A stretch of DNA of 64,000 bases from Phenylobacterium montanum (lineage in GTDB: Bacteria > Pseudomonadota > Alphaproteobacteria > Caulobacterales > Caulobacteraceae): assembly GCF_018135625.1 (NCBI RefSeq), contig NZ_CP073078.1, positions 434,001-498,000 on the forward strand, written 5' to 3'. Within the stretch, counting starts at the first letter, position 1; every line of letters starts with the position of its first letter. This document shows positions 44,871 to 53,180 of the stretch, in pieces. Made by a program: the position numbers and the translations under genes. Below the pieces are notes generated by a model, which saw only the letters and a program-made list of their open reading frames with translations, did not search any database and had not been told where the DNA came from.

Positions 44871-47800
44871 AGCTGGGCCTCTCCGGGCGGCTGACCCAGG
44901 CGACCATCGCCTCGCCGCTGACGCCGCTGTTCCTGATCGCCGCCATCGCCATGGGCGTCCTGGCCCTGGGCGCCATCCCGCGCGAGGAGGAGCCCCAGAT
45001 CAGCGTGCCCATGGTCGATATCATGGTCCGCGCAGACGGCCTGCGTGCGCCCGACGCGGCGGAGTTGGTGGCCAAGCCGCTGGAGGCCATCGTCAAGAGC
45101 GTCAGCGACGTCGACCACGTCTATACCCAGGCCGACGACGATCAGGTGCTGGTCACCGCCCGCTTCAAGGTCGGCACGGATCCGGACAACGCCATCGTCC
45201 GCATCCATGAGAAGATCAGGGCCAACTACGACAAGATTCCGGTGGGCATTCCCGAGCCGCTGATCGTCGCGCGCGGCATCAACGACGTGCCGGCGGTGGT
45301 CCTGACCCTGACGCCCAGGCCTGAGGCCGCCGGACGCTGGAGCGACCAGGCGCTCTACGAGATCGCCGGCAAGCTCCGGACCGAGATCGCCAAGGTCGAC
45401 GATGTCGGCCTGACCTTCATCACCGGCGGCCGGCCTGAGGAGATCCGCATCGAGCCGGATCCGGCGCGCCTGGCCCTGCATGGCGTGCCTCTGGGCGCCC
45501 TTGTCGAAACCATACGCCAGGCTGACCGCGCCTTTCCCGCCGGGTCGGTTCGCCAGTCCGGCCAGGCCAAGGACGTCATCGCCGGGCGCACCCTGCAGAC
45601 GCCCGAAGACATCGGCCTCTTGACCGTCAGTTCGATCACCGGCGAGCCGGTCTATGTCCGGGACGTGGCCAATGTTGTGCAGGCGCCCCGCGAGGACCAG
45701 GCGCGGGTCTGGCGCTATGCCCGCGCCGCCCGGGGCTGGAGCCAGACCCCGGCGGTCAGCCTCGCCATAGCCAAGCGCAAGGGCGCCAACGCCGTTGTGG
45801 TGGCGGGCGCGATCCTGAAGAAGGTCGATAGCCTGAAGGGGCCGCTGCTGCCACCGGACCTGCAGGTGGTGGTGACGCGCAACTACGGCGAGACGGCCAA
45901 CGAAAAGGCCAACGAACTCCTCTTTCACCTGGCCCTGGCCACCGTCTCCATCGTCGCCCTGATCGGCTTCGCCATCGGCCTGCGCGAGGCGCTGGTGACG
46001 GCGATCGTGATCCCGACCACCATCCTCCTGACCCTCTTCGCGTCCAACTTGATGGGCTACACCATCAACCGGGTCAGCCTGTTCGCCCTGATCTTCTCGA
46101 TCGGCATCCTGGTCGACGACGCCATCGTCATGATCGAGAACATCGCTCGCCACTGGGCGATGAACGACGGCCGCAGCCGGCAGCAGGCGGCGGTCGAGGC
46201 GGTGGCCGAGGTCGGCAACCCGACCGTGGTGGCGACCCTGACGGTGGTCACGGCCCTGCTGCCCATGCTGTTCGTCTCCGGCCTGATGGGCCCCTACATG
46301 GCCCCGATCCCGGTCAACGCCTCGGCGGCGATGATCTTCTCCTTCTTCGTGGCGGTGGTGATCGCGCCCTGGCTGATGATCCGCTTCGCCCGCCTGGCGC
46401 TGGGCGCCGGCAAGCCTCACGCCGAGCATGACGAAGGGCCGCTGGGGCGGCTCTATCGCCGCGTGGCCGCCCGCGTGATCGCCACGCGCAAGAGCGCCTG
46501 GACCTTCCTGATCGCGGTGGGGGTCGCGACCCTTCTGGCCTGCGCCCTGTTCGCCACCAAGACCGTGACGGTCAAGCTCCTGCCCTTCGACAACAAGTCC
46601 GAACTGCAGGCGGTGCTTAACCTGCCCGAGGGGACCAGCCTGGAGGCCACCGAGCGCACCCTGGGCCAGCTCGCCGCAGTGACCGAAACCCTGCCCGAGG
46701 TGGTCTCGGCCGAGGCCTATGCCGGGACCGCCGCCCCGTTCAACTTCAACGGTCTGGTGCGCCACTATTACCTGCGCGGGCGGCCGGAGATGGGTGACCT
46801 GCAGATCGAGCTGTCGCCCAAGGGCGAGCGCAAGCGCGCCAGCCACGCCGTCGCCCTGGACCTGCGCCAGCGCCTGGCCAAGGTTCCGCTACCGCCTGGC
46901 TCGGCGCTGAAGGTGGTCGAGGCGCCGCCCGGGCCGCCGGTGCTGGCGACCCTGCTGGCCGAGGTCTACGGCCCGGACGCCGCGACCCGCCGGGCCGTGG
47001 CGGATCAGGTGCGCGCGCTGTTCAGATCCGTGCCCTACATCGTCGACATCGACCGGAGCCACGGCCAGCCCCGGCCACGCCTGCGGCTGACGCCCGAGCG
47101 CGACCAGCTGGAATTCTTCGGTCTCTCCGACCGCGAAGTGCTGGACTCGATCGGCGCGGTGATGGGCGGCCAGACGCTGGGCTATTCGCACCGCGGCGAA
47201 GAGCGGTATCCCTTACCGATCGAGATCCGGCTGCCGCAGCAGGACCTCGCCTGGAACGCGCGGCTCGCCTCGACCCCCGTGGGCGTATCGAAAACCGCTT
47301 CGGGGCCCCGGCTGGTCGAGTTGGGCGAGGTGGTCCAGGCGGCGCAGGAGCCGGGCTCCTACCATGTCTTCCGCCGCGACGGCCGCGACGCCGAGATGGT
47401 CACCGCCGAACTCGCCGGCGCCTTCGAGGCCCCGATCTACGGCATGCTCGACGTGGACAAGGCGATCCGTGACCACGACTGGGGCGCGCTGCCCAAGCCC
47501 GCCATCCGCCTGCACGGCCAGCCGGACGACGAGGCGCGCCCGACCGTGCTCTGGGATGGGGAATGGGAGATCACCTGGGTCACCTTCCGCGACATGGGCG
47601 CAGCCTTCGGCGTCGCCATTCTCGGCATCTACTTCCTGGTGGTCGCCCAGTTCAAAAGCTTCCGCCTGCCGCTGGTCATCCTGACGCCGATCCCCCTGAC
47701 CCTGGTGGGCATCGTGCTCGGGCACATCCTGTTCCACGCGCCGTTCACCGCCACCTCGATGATCGGCTTCATCGCGCTAGCCGGGATCATCGTGCGCAAC

Positions 47801-48109
47801 TCGATCCTGCTGGTGGACTTCATCCGCCACAAGCAGGCGGAGGGGCGGGCGCTGCGCGATGTGCTGCTCGAGGCCGGCGCGATCCGCTTCAAGCCGATCC
47901 TCCTGACCGCGCTCGCCGCCATGATCGGGGCGGCGGTGATCCTGTCCGACCCGATCTTCCAGGGCCTGGCCATTTCGCTCTTGTTCGGCCTCGCCTCCTC
48001 GACCCTGCTCACCGTGCTGGTGATCCCGGCTATCTATGTCGTCCTCAGGGACGACGGGCGGCCGGCGACCACCGCCCCTGTTGGAGTGACCGACCATGCC
48101 CACCCATGA
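44867..48109 (+). CDS. RND efflux transporter permease
   Basis: A 1,080-residue inner-membrane proton-driven pump with twelve membrane segments and two large periplasmic loops. SRVSLFALIFSIGILVDDAIVMIEN (the proton-relay Asp pair in the fourth segment) and the late IGFIALAGIIVRNSILLVDFIRH are typical. The start overlaps the adaptor stop as ATGA. It is in an operon with a rhodanese, an AhpD-like gene and an SqrR/BigR-type ArsR. This suggests it exports a sulfur-stress compound (for example sulfite, a persulfide adduct or a toxic by-product), but the substrate is not indicated by the sequence. Confidence 0.93.
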   Translation: MKLGLSGRLTQATIASPLTPLFLIAAIAMGVLALGAIPREEEPQISVPMVDIMVRADGLRAPDAAELVAKPLEAIVKSVSDVDHVYTQADDDQVLVTARFKVGTDPDNAIVRIHEKIRANYDKIPVGIPEPLIVARGINDVPAVVLTLTPRPEAAGRWSDQALYEIAGKLRTEIAKVDDVGLTFITGGRPEEIRIEPDPARLALHGVPLGALVETIRQADRAFPAGSVRQSGQAKDVIAGRTLQTPEDIGLLTVSSITGEPVYVRDVANVVQAPREDQARVWRYARAARGWSQTPAVSLAIAKRKGANAVVVAGAILKKVDSLKGPLLPPDLQVVVTRNYGETANEKANELLFHLALATVSIVALIGFAIGLREALVTAIVIPTTILLTLFASNLMGYTINRVSLFALIFSIGILVDDAIVMIENIARHWAMNDGRSRQQAAVEAVAEVGNPTVVATLTVVTALLPMLFVSGLMGPYMAPIPVNASAAMIFSFFVAVVIAPWLMIRFARLALGAGKPHAEHDEGPLGRLYRRVAARVIATRKSAWTFLIAVGVATLLACALFATKTVTVKLLPFDNKSELQAVLNLPEGTSLEATERTLGQLAAVTETLPEVVSAEAYAGTAAPFNFNGLVRHYYLRGRPEMGDLQIELSPKGERKRASHAVALDLRQRLAKVPLPPGSALKVVEAPPGPPVLATLLAEVYGPDAATRRAVADQVRALFRSVPYIVDIDRSHGQPRPRLRLTPERDQLEFFGLSDREVLDSIGAVMGGQTLGYSHRGEERYPLPIEIRLPQQDLAWNARLASTPVGVSKTASGPRLVELGEVVQAAQEPGSYHVFRRDGRDAEMVTAELAGAFEAPIYGMLDVDKAIRDHDWGALPKPAIRLHGQPDDEARPTVLWDGEWEITWVTFRDMGAAFGVAILGIYFLVVAQFKSFRLPLVILTPIPLTLVGIVLGHILFHAPFTATSMIGFIALAGIIVRNSILLVDFIRHKQAEGRALRDVLLEAGAIRFKPILLTALAAMIGAAVILSDPIFQGLAISLLFGLASSTLLTVLVIPAIYVVLRDDGRPATTAPVGVTDHAHP

Positions 48110-48461
48110 CTGGCGCGAAGTGACCGAGGATCTCACGGCGGCGCTGAGGCCGCTGCGGAGCGGCGCCGCCGAGCCGATGAAGGCCTTTTCGGCCTTGGCT
48201 AGGGCCGCCCTGGAGCCCAAGGCGTTGAGCCTCAAGACCAAGGAGCTGATCGCCCTGGCCATCTCGGTCGCTACGCGCTGCGACGCCTGTATCGCCTTCC
48301 ACGCCGAAGCCGCCCAGCGTCACGGCGCCAGCCGCGAAGAGGTTATGGAGACCATGGGCATGGCGATCTATATGGGGGCCGGGCCCAGCGTCATGTATGC
48401 GGCCCAGGCGCTGGAGGCGTTCGACCAGTTCGCCGCCGAGCGAGAACCGGAGACCGTCTAG
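48096..48461 (+). CDS. Carboxymuconolactone decarboxylase (AhpD-like) family protein
   Basis: A 121-residue AhpD/CMD-fold protein. The CxxC-type redox site lies in ATRCDACIAFHAEAAQRHG (about 60-78, with the later His), and KTKELIALAIS starts the helical core. Members are alkylhydroperoxidases or disulfide reductases. It overlaps the RND pump by 14 bases and precedes the ArsR gene by six. In a sulfide operon it may detoxify peroxides or reduce persulfides. Confidence 0.88.
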   Translation: MPTHDWREVTEDLTAALRPLRSGAAEPMKAFSALARAALEPKALSLKTKELIALAISVATRCDACIAFHAEAAQRHGASREEVMETMGMAIYMGAGPSVMYAAQALEAFDQFAAEREPETV

Positions 48462-48467
48462 GACCTC

Positions 48468-48839
48468 ATGCCGCCAATCGTCCCAAGCCCCACGCTCCGG
48501 TCGCCCGCCCCGGACGTGACCCCCGAAGAGGTTGCTGCACTCGCGGCGCGGGCGGCGTCCGCCGCGCGGCTGATGAAGCTGCTGGCCAGCGAACAACGCC
48601 TGCTTCTGCTGTGTCGCCTGTTCGAAGGGGAGGCGTCGGTGGGTGAACTGGCGCAACGCGCCGGCCTGGCCCAATCGGCGGCCTCGCAGCACTTGGCCAA
48701 GATGCGCGCGGAGGGGCTGGTCGCGACGCGGCGCGAAGCCCAGACGATCTTCTACCGGCTGGTCGACCCGGGCGCCTTCAGGGTGCTCGAGACCCTATGC
48801 GCCGTGTTTCACGCCCCGACCGCTCCGCCGGCGCGATAG
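48468..48839 (+). CDS. ArsR-family regulator, SqrR/BigR-like persulfide sensor
   Basis: A 123-residue winged-helix repressor. RLMKLLASEQRLLLLCRLFEGEASVGEL, then GLAQSAASQHLAKMRAEGLVATRREAQTIFY, is the ArsR core. Cysteines C49 (helix 2) and C111 (C-terminal helix) correspond in place to the pair that forms a persulfide or tetrasulfide bridge in BigR (C42, C108) and SqrR. No metal-binding CxC motif is present. The regulator is last in the rhodanese/RND/AhpD operon and probably represses the A/T-rich promoter at 43410, which holds a GTATA-N6-TATAC dyad. Oxidation by sulfane sulfur would relieve this. Confidence 0.85.
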   Translation: MPPIVPSPTLRSPAPDVTPEEVAALAARAASAARLMKLLASEQRLLLLCRLFEGEASVGELAQRAGLAQSAASQHLAKMRAEGLVATRREAQTIFYRLVDPGAFRVLETLCAVFHAPTAPPAR

Positions 48840-48923
48840 CTTATCGTCACGCCCGGCGCGGGCAGGGAAGGCCGCCCGGCCCGGCGACTTTCCTCGCAAC
48901 TATATCAATTTATTGAGAGAAAA

Positions 48924-48999
<76 letters not shown>

Positions 49000-49109
49000 A
49001 AAGCCGCTCGGTGGGTCGATCCGCGCGGCGGTCCCGGGCGGTAGCCGCGCGGGAGGCGCTCTCCTAGCCGCCTTTTTCGCGCTCCGCAAGCTGCAGCTTC
49101 GCCAGGATT

Positions 49110-49238
49110 AAAGATTGATCGCCGCCGCTGCGCCTCGGTCGCCTGTCGCCGGCCCTGAGCGGCCTGCGGATCGCCCTCGCCTTGAACTTTCACGCATAAG
49201 TTCTGGCGAGGGGCCGCGACATGCCTTGATCAATCTTT
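49110..49238. repeat. Distant inverted repeat in the region before the Hpt gene
   Basis: AAAGATTGATC (49110-49120) and its exact reverse complement GATCAATCTTT (49228-49238) are 107 bases apart. The right copy lies inside CATGCC...GGCATG arms at 49220-49247. The 283-base gap between the tRNA and the Hpt gene has no gene I can support, so this may be regulatory DNA. Confidence 0.4.
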
Positions 49239-49283
49239 GTTAGGCATGTTCGGCTTAACATCATTGCGAATCCGGGAGGCCAC

Positions 49284-49658
49284 ATGGCTAGACGCGATCT
49301 GACCGGCGCCGTCGATTTCGCCTATCTGGAAAGCTATGCCGGCCAGGACATGGCCGTGGTCGAGGAAGTCCTCGGGCTGTTTCGGGAGCAAGCCGCAATC
49401 TGGCTGCGCCTATTGGATCCGGTGACTCCGGGCGATGCATGGCGTGATGCGGCCCACACGCTCAAGGGCGCGGCCCGCGGAATCGGGGCGGGGGCCCTGG
49501 CCGAGGCTTGCGCGGCGGCTGAGCTGGCTACGGGAGAGGCCGCGGGGGAGCGGGCTGTGCTGCTCGACCGTGTGCGCGACGCTCTGGACCTCGCCCTGGC
49601 GGATATCGCCGCCTACCTGCACGAACAAGCGATCCAGTCGCTCAAGCGGCAGGCCTGA
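49284..49658 (+). CDS. Histidine phosphotransfer (Hpt) domain protein
   Basis: A 124-residue single Hpt domain, all helical, with the phospho-accepting H58 in DAAHTLKGAARGIGAGALAEAC. GGGAGG precedes the ATG. Such proteins relay phosphate between the receiver of a hybrid kinase and a response regulator; Caulobacter uses several, such as ShpA and ChpT. It could serve the hybrid kinase at 1590, but it is 46 kb away and any hybrid kinase of the cell could use it. No partner is encoded next to it. Confidence 0.88.
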   Translation: MARRDLTGAVDFAYLESYAGQDMAVVEEVLGLFREQAAIWLRLLDPVTPGDAWRDAAHTLKGAARGIGAGALAEACAAAELATGEAAGERAVLLDRVRDALDLALADIAAYLHEQAIQSLKRQA

Positions 49659-49707
49659 ACGGGGCGGCGAGGGCGCGTCCGCCCCGTCGACTTCAATCGG
49701 ATCGCGA

Positions 49708-50175
49708 TCAGCGACCGTGCGCTGCGTCCCAAAGGGCCCCATCGACCTCATGGGTCGCGACCTGGATGTTCTTCAGCGCCACTTTTTTCAGCTCATAGGT
49801 CGCCGGATCGTCGTCCTTCTGGTTCACGTCGTGATGGGCCTGGGTCAGCAGTTCCTGAGCGCGCTGCAGCCGGCCCTCGCGTGACGGAGGCGCATCGGTG
49901 GCCGGATGGTCGTCCAGGTTCTTGCCGTCGTCGATGGAGGCTCGCTGAATGTCGCTGATGGCCGCCACGATGGATTGAACCGCGGCGTCCTCGTGGGCGC
50001 TGACCCTGGCGTCTCCCGGGCGGTGCAGAATCAGCCAGCGGGCCGCACGCAGGTCGGACAAGGCGTGGAGGAAGCCAGGATGCCTGCCGGGCGTGTCCGC
50101 CAAGGCCGCCGGCGCGAGCATGATCAGGGCGGCCGAACTCAGAAGGGCGGCCATGAGTCTGGGTTTTGCAGTCAT
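49708..50175 (-). CDS. Exported helical protein of unknown function
   Basis: A 155-residue protein with a signal peptide (LMAALLSSAALIMLAPAALA, cut near residue 26). The mature part begins with HPGFLHALSDLRAARWLILHRPGD and is rich in charged, helical sequence. QRAQELLTQAHHDVNQKDDDPATYELKKVALKNIQVA resembles small periplasmic proteins seen in several proteobacteria, but I cannot name a family. It is convergent with the Hpt gene and divergent from the GNAT gene. Confidence 0.7.
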   Translation of the reverse strand: MTAKPRLMAALLSSAALIMLAPAALADTPGRHPGFLHALSDLRAARWLILHRPGDARVSAHEDAAVQSIVAAISDIQRASIDDGKNLDDHPATDAPPSREGRLQRAQELLTQAHHDVNQKDDDPATYELKKVALKNIQVATHEVDGALWDAAHGR

Positions 50176-50276
50176 TGATTGGTTCTCGATCCGATTGTCG
50201 CTGGCCCCGCCCCTGACGGCGTCGCTTCAATGTCCTATCTTTGAGATGGTTCCAGCGCGTCGACATGGAGGCGCCG

Positions 50277-50858
50277 ATGCACGCCCCGCCAGAACCCTTC
50301 GCGCCGCCTGCGCAGCCTTGGTTTCCGCTGGCGACCGAGCGGCTGCTGCTGCGTGAATTCCGGAGCGAAGACCTGGACGATATCCACGCCTACGGCAGCG
50401 ACCCGGAAATGGTCCGCTTCATGGACTGGGGCCCGAATACGCCGCAGATGACGCGCGAATTTCTGGATCGAATGCTGGTCCAGCAGGCCGAATGGCCGAG
50501 GCTGGGCGTGGGCTTGGCCGTGGAATGGACAGCCGAAGCCAGGGTGATCGGGGCGGTCCGGCTGGAGGTGAAGGACCCCATCCATCGCACGGCGGACCTG
50601 GGCTACGGCTTTCATCGGGAATTCTGGGGGCGCGGCGTCGCCACCGAAGCGGCGCGCGCGCTGGTCCGGGTCGGATTCGACGGGCTGGGCCTGCACCGGA
50701 TTTGGGCCACTTGCGACGCGCGCAACACCGGCTCGCAGCGGGTTTTGGAGAAGCTGGGCATGCGGCGGGAAGGCTTGATGAATGCCAACGCCTGGTCACG
50801 CGACCACTGGCGCGACACCCTGCTGTACGCCGTGCTGGCTGAGGAGTGGGGCGGCTAG
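50277..50858 (+). CDS. GNAT-family N-acetyltransferase (RimJ/RimL-like)
   Basis: A 193-residue GNAT protein; the ATG at 50277 follows GGAGG and is preferred to an in-frame ATG at 50265. LATERLLLREFRSEDLDDIHAYGSD is the N-terminal strand, GYGFHREFWGRGVATEAARALVRVGFDGLGLHRIWATCDARNTGSQRVLEKLGMRREG is the acetyl-CoA (Q/RxxGxG/A) region in family register. It is related to ribosomal-protein and antibiotic-modifying acetyltransferases; the target is unknown. The stop overlaps the convergent LysR gene by four bases. Confidence 0.9.
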   Translation: MHAPPEPFAPPAQPWFPLATERLLLREFRSEDLDDIHAYGSDPEMVRFMDWGPNTPQMTREFLDRMLVQQAEWPRLGVGLAVEWTAEARVIGAVRLEVKDPIHRTADLGYGFHREFWGRGVATEAARALVRVGFDGLGLHRIWATCDARNTGSQRVLEKLGMRREGLMNANAWSRDHWRDTLLYAVLAEEWGG

Positions 50859-51802
50859 ATTCCGGACCCGTTGTCGATGGTCCTGAGCGCAGCCTCGTGC
50901 GCCGCCGCCTCGGCGTTCAGCCACGCGACGAAGGCCTTGACCTGGGGCAGGCGACCCTTCGCCTTGGGATGCACCACGTGATAGGCGAAGTCGACCGCGG
51001 TGGCGATCTGGAACGGGGCGACCAGGCGCCCGGCGTCGATGTCGGCCTGGGCCAGGGTGCGCTTGGCCAGGGCCACGCCACGGCCGCCGACCGCGGCCTC
51101 GATGACTAGGCTCGACTGGTTGAAGCGCGGGCCGCGGGCGCCGTCGACGCCCTTCACCCCGCGCGCGGCCAGCCACATGGTCCAGTCGGGACAGGACTCG
51201 TCGGCGTCGGGCGAGCCGTCGTGCAGCAGCACATGATTGGCTAGGTCCGAAAGCTCGTTCAGGGGATTGGTCTCCAGAAGCTGCGGGCTGGCCACGGCGA
51301 TCACCGTTTCCTGCATCAGCCTGTTGACCTCCAGCGCCGGATAGCGGCCTGAGCCATAGCGGATAGCCAGGTCCACCTCGCCGCTGGCGAAATCGACGAT
51401 CTCCATGCCGGCCGAGACCCAGACGTCGACCTGGGGGTGCAGGGCTTCGAACTTGCCCAGCCGCGGCACCAGCCACTTGGCGGCGAAGGAGGGGGCGACC
51501 GAGACGGTCAGTCGCCGCCCGTCGACTGCGGCGGTCAGCATCGAGGCGGCTTCGGCCAGGCGGTCGAAGGCTTCGCGCAGGGCGGGCAGGGCGGTCTGGG
51601 CGGGGTCGGTGAGCAGCAGGCCCTTGGGCGTGCGCTTGAACAGGGCGACGCCCACATAGTCTTCCAGATTCTGGATCTGCTGGCTGACCGCGCCGGGCGT
51701 CACCGACAGTTCGTCGGCGGCGCGGCTGAAGTTCAGGTGACGGGCCGCGGACTCGAAAGCGCGCAAGGCGTTGAGCGGTGGCAGGCGGCGGCGCTGTTCC
51801 AT
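50855..51802 (-). CDS. LysR-family regulator, GcvA-like
   Basis: A 315-residue LysR protein of the GcvA branch, with RRLPPLNALRAFESAARHLNFSRAADELSVTPGAVSQQI (HTH) and TPKGLLLTDPAQTALPALREAFDRL. The ATG at 51802 begins the HTH region; an upstream in-frame extension is not used. It is divergent from the sulfite-reduction operon starting at 51974, with an imperfect TTGC...GCAA dyad between them (51839-51867). It may regulate that operon, but GcvA-type regulators act on many pathways. Confidence 0.92.
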   Translation of the reverse strand: MEQRRRLPPLNALRAFESAARHLNFSRAADELSVTPGAVSQQIQNLEDYVGVALFKRTPKGLLLTDPAQTALPALREAFDRLAEAASMLTAAVDGRRLTVSVAPSFAAKWLVPRLGKFEALHPQVDVWVSAGMEIVDFASGEVDLAIRYGSGRYPALEVNRLMQETVIAVASPQLLETNPLNELSDLANHVLLHDGSPDADESCPDWTMWLAARGVKGVDGARGPRFNQSSLVIEAAVGGRGVALAKRTLAQADIDAGRLVAPFQIATAVDFAYHVVHPKAKGRLPQVKAFVAWLNAEAAAHEAALRTIDNGSGI

Positions 51803-51838
51803 CAGTTTTCCTGAATCGGGCGGCAGAAGTCCTTGTTT

Positions 51839-51867
51839 GCGAATTGGCTGCTCAGCGCCCAATTTGC
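51839..51867. promoter_or_regulatory. Dyad between LysR and the cys operon
   Basis: GCGAATTGG and CCAATTTGC are inverted repeats with one mismatch in nine and an 11-base spacer; the flanking bases extend to TTGC...GCAA. Its size and place in a divergent 171-base region fit a LysR operator. Confidence 0.4.
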
Positions 51868-51900
51868 AACCGTCCGCGCAGCTTATCTCGCGCCGGCAGT

Positions 51901-51943
51901 ACGCAAAAGCTCAATGAAAGCCCCGAAATTCAGGGCTTTGCGT
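51901..51943 (+). promoter_or_regulatory. Leader hairpin ahead of the sulfite-reduction operon
   Basis: AAAGCCC (51917-51923) pairs with GGGCTTT (51933-51939) around CGAAATTCA, and the outer ACGCAAA (51901-51907) can pair with TTTGCGT (51937-51943). The two stems share bases, so they are mutually exclusive, as in an attenuator. It lies 30 bases before the methyltransferase ATG. I do not recognise a known riboswitch class in it. Confidence 0.45.
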
Positions 51944-51973
51944 ATTTCAGACAGTTCAGAGGATCTAAAGGCC

Positions 51974-52816
51974 ATGCCCCGCGGCCGTAGTTATCGCGAT
52001 GCTCCCAGCCGCCTGGTTGTGCTGAATGGCGCCAAGGCGAAGGCTGGCGTGGTGTGGCTGGTGGGCGCTGGACCGGGCGATCCGGAGCTTCTGACCGTCA
52101 AGGCGCTGCGCCTGCTGCAGGGCGCCGATGTGGTGGTGCATGACCGCCTGACGCCGCAGCCAATCCTGGATTTGGCCGGACCGAGCGCGCGGCTGATCGA
52201 CGTTGGCAAGCGCAAGTCGCGCCACACCCTGCCGCAGGACGACATCAACCGCCTGCTGGTGGCCCTGGCCCGCGAGGGGCTGAAGGTGGTGCGGCTGAAG
52301 GGCGGCGATCCGTTCCTGTTCGGCCGCGGCGGCGAAGAGATGCTGGCCTGCCGCGAGGCTGGAATTGAAGTTCACGTGGTCCCCGGCGTCAGCGCCGCCC
52401 TGGCCGCGTCGGCCGATATCGGCGCGCCCTTGACCCACCGCGGTCTGGCTCAGGCGGTCACCTTTGTCACCGGCCACGCCGCCGGCGACGCCGATCCGGA
52501 CCTGGACTGGGCCGCCCTGGCGCGAGCCAACCAGACCGTCGCCATCTATATGGGCCTGACCAAGGCCGGGCGGATCGCCGCCCGCCTGATCGCCGCGGGC
52601 CGCGCGCCCTCGACCCCGGTCGCGATTGTCGAAGCCGCCAGCCAGCCCGACGAGCGCCGCCGGGTGACCACGCTCGCCGAACTGGAAGCCTGCGTCGCCG
52701 ACCTGGATGGCCCTGCGCTTCTGATCGTCGGCGAGGTCGCCGCCCTGGCCGATGTTTCCACCCTGCCCGAGGCCGCCGAAGCCGGCCGCGCCCTTGCCCT
52801 GGAGTCCCGCTCATGA
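51974..52816 (+). CDS. cobA: Uroporphyrinogen-III C-methyltransferase (siroheme branch)
   Basis: A 280-residue CobA/CysG-type SAM-dependent methyltransferase. VWLVGAGPGDPELLTVKALRLL is the SAM-binding loop and VVRLKGGDPFLFGRGGEE the second family signature. It makes precorrin-2, the siroheme precursor. Only the methyltransferase domain is present, so the precorrin dehydrogenase/ferrochelatase must be elsewhere. The ATG at 51974 is near a weak AAAGG; an earlier in-frame ATG is possible. It begins a coupled operon with DUF2849 (ATGA overlap) and the siroheme-using CysI. Confidence 0.9.
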   Translation: MPRGRSYRDAPSRLVVLNGAKAKAGVVWLVGAGPGDPELLTVKALRLLQGADVVVHDRLTPQPILDLAGPSARLIDVGKRKSRHTLPQDDINRLLVALAREGLKVVRLKGGDPFLFGRGGEEMLACREAGIEVHVVPGVSAALAASADIGAPLTHRGLAQAVTFVTGHAAGDADPDLDWAALARANQTVAIYMGLTKAGRIAARLIAAGRAPSTPVAIVEAASQPDERRRVTTLAELEACVADLDGPALLIVGEVAALADVSTLPEAAEAGRALALESRS

Positions 52817-53169
52817 TGGCCCTGACCGCCAGCCGCCTGATCGACGGCGAAGTCGTGTTCTGGAACCGCGGCCAGTGGGTCGAGCGGTTCGGCCAGGCCG
52901 AGCTGTTCGAGGCCGACGAGGTGGCCGGCCAGGCCGAAGCCGCGGCCAAGGGCCAGCCCAACGTCGTGATCGACCCCTATCTGATCGCGGTCAGCGAGGC
53001 CGAGGACGGCTTTGCCCCCGTCGCCTATCGCGAGCGCCTGCGCGCGCTTGGCCCCACCAACCTGCGCCACGGCAAGCAGGAGGAGGGCGGTCATGACGTC
53101 GAGGTGATCACCCGCGCCGTGGGCGTGGCCCGCTCCGGCGGTCGTCATAACCTGATCAAGCGTAAGTAA
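52813..53169 (+). CDS. DUF2849 domain protein, CysI-associated
   Basis: A 118-residue protein of the DUF2849 family, often found beside CysI in alphaproteobacteria. SRLIDGEVVFWNRGQWVERFGQAELFEADEVAGQAEA is the family start. Its function is unknown; a role in sulfite reductase assembly or electron supply is inferred from position. It overlaps the methyltransferase stop and ends 11 bases before CysI. Confidence 0.85.
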   Translation: MMALTASRLIDGEVVFWNRGQWVERFGQAELFEADEVAGQAEAAAKGQPNVVIDPYLIAVSEAEDGFAPVAYRERLRALGPTNLRHGKQEEGGHDVEVITRAVGVARSGGRHNLIKRK

Positions 53170-53180
53170 GAGGCCGGCCG

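Noticed and set aside
44729-46846. Long minus-strand open frame inside the RND pump gene
   Set aside because: It is antisense to a full-length RND permease; its composition is His/Asp/Gly-rich and lacks motifs.
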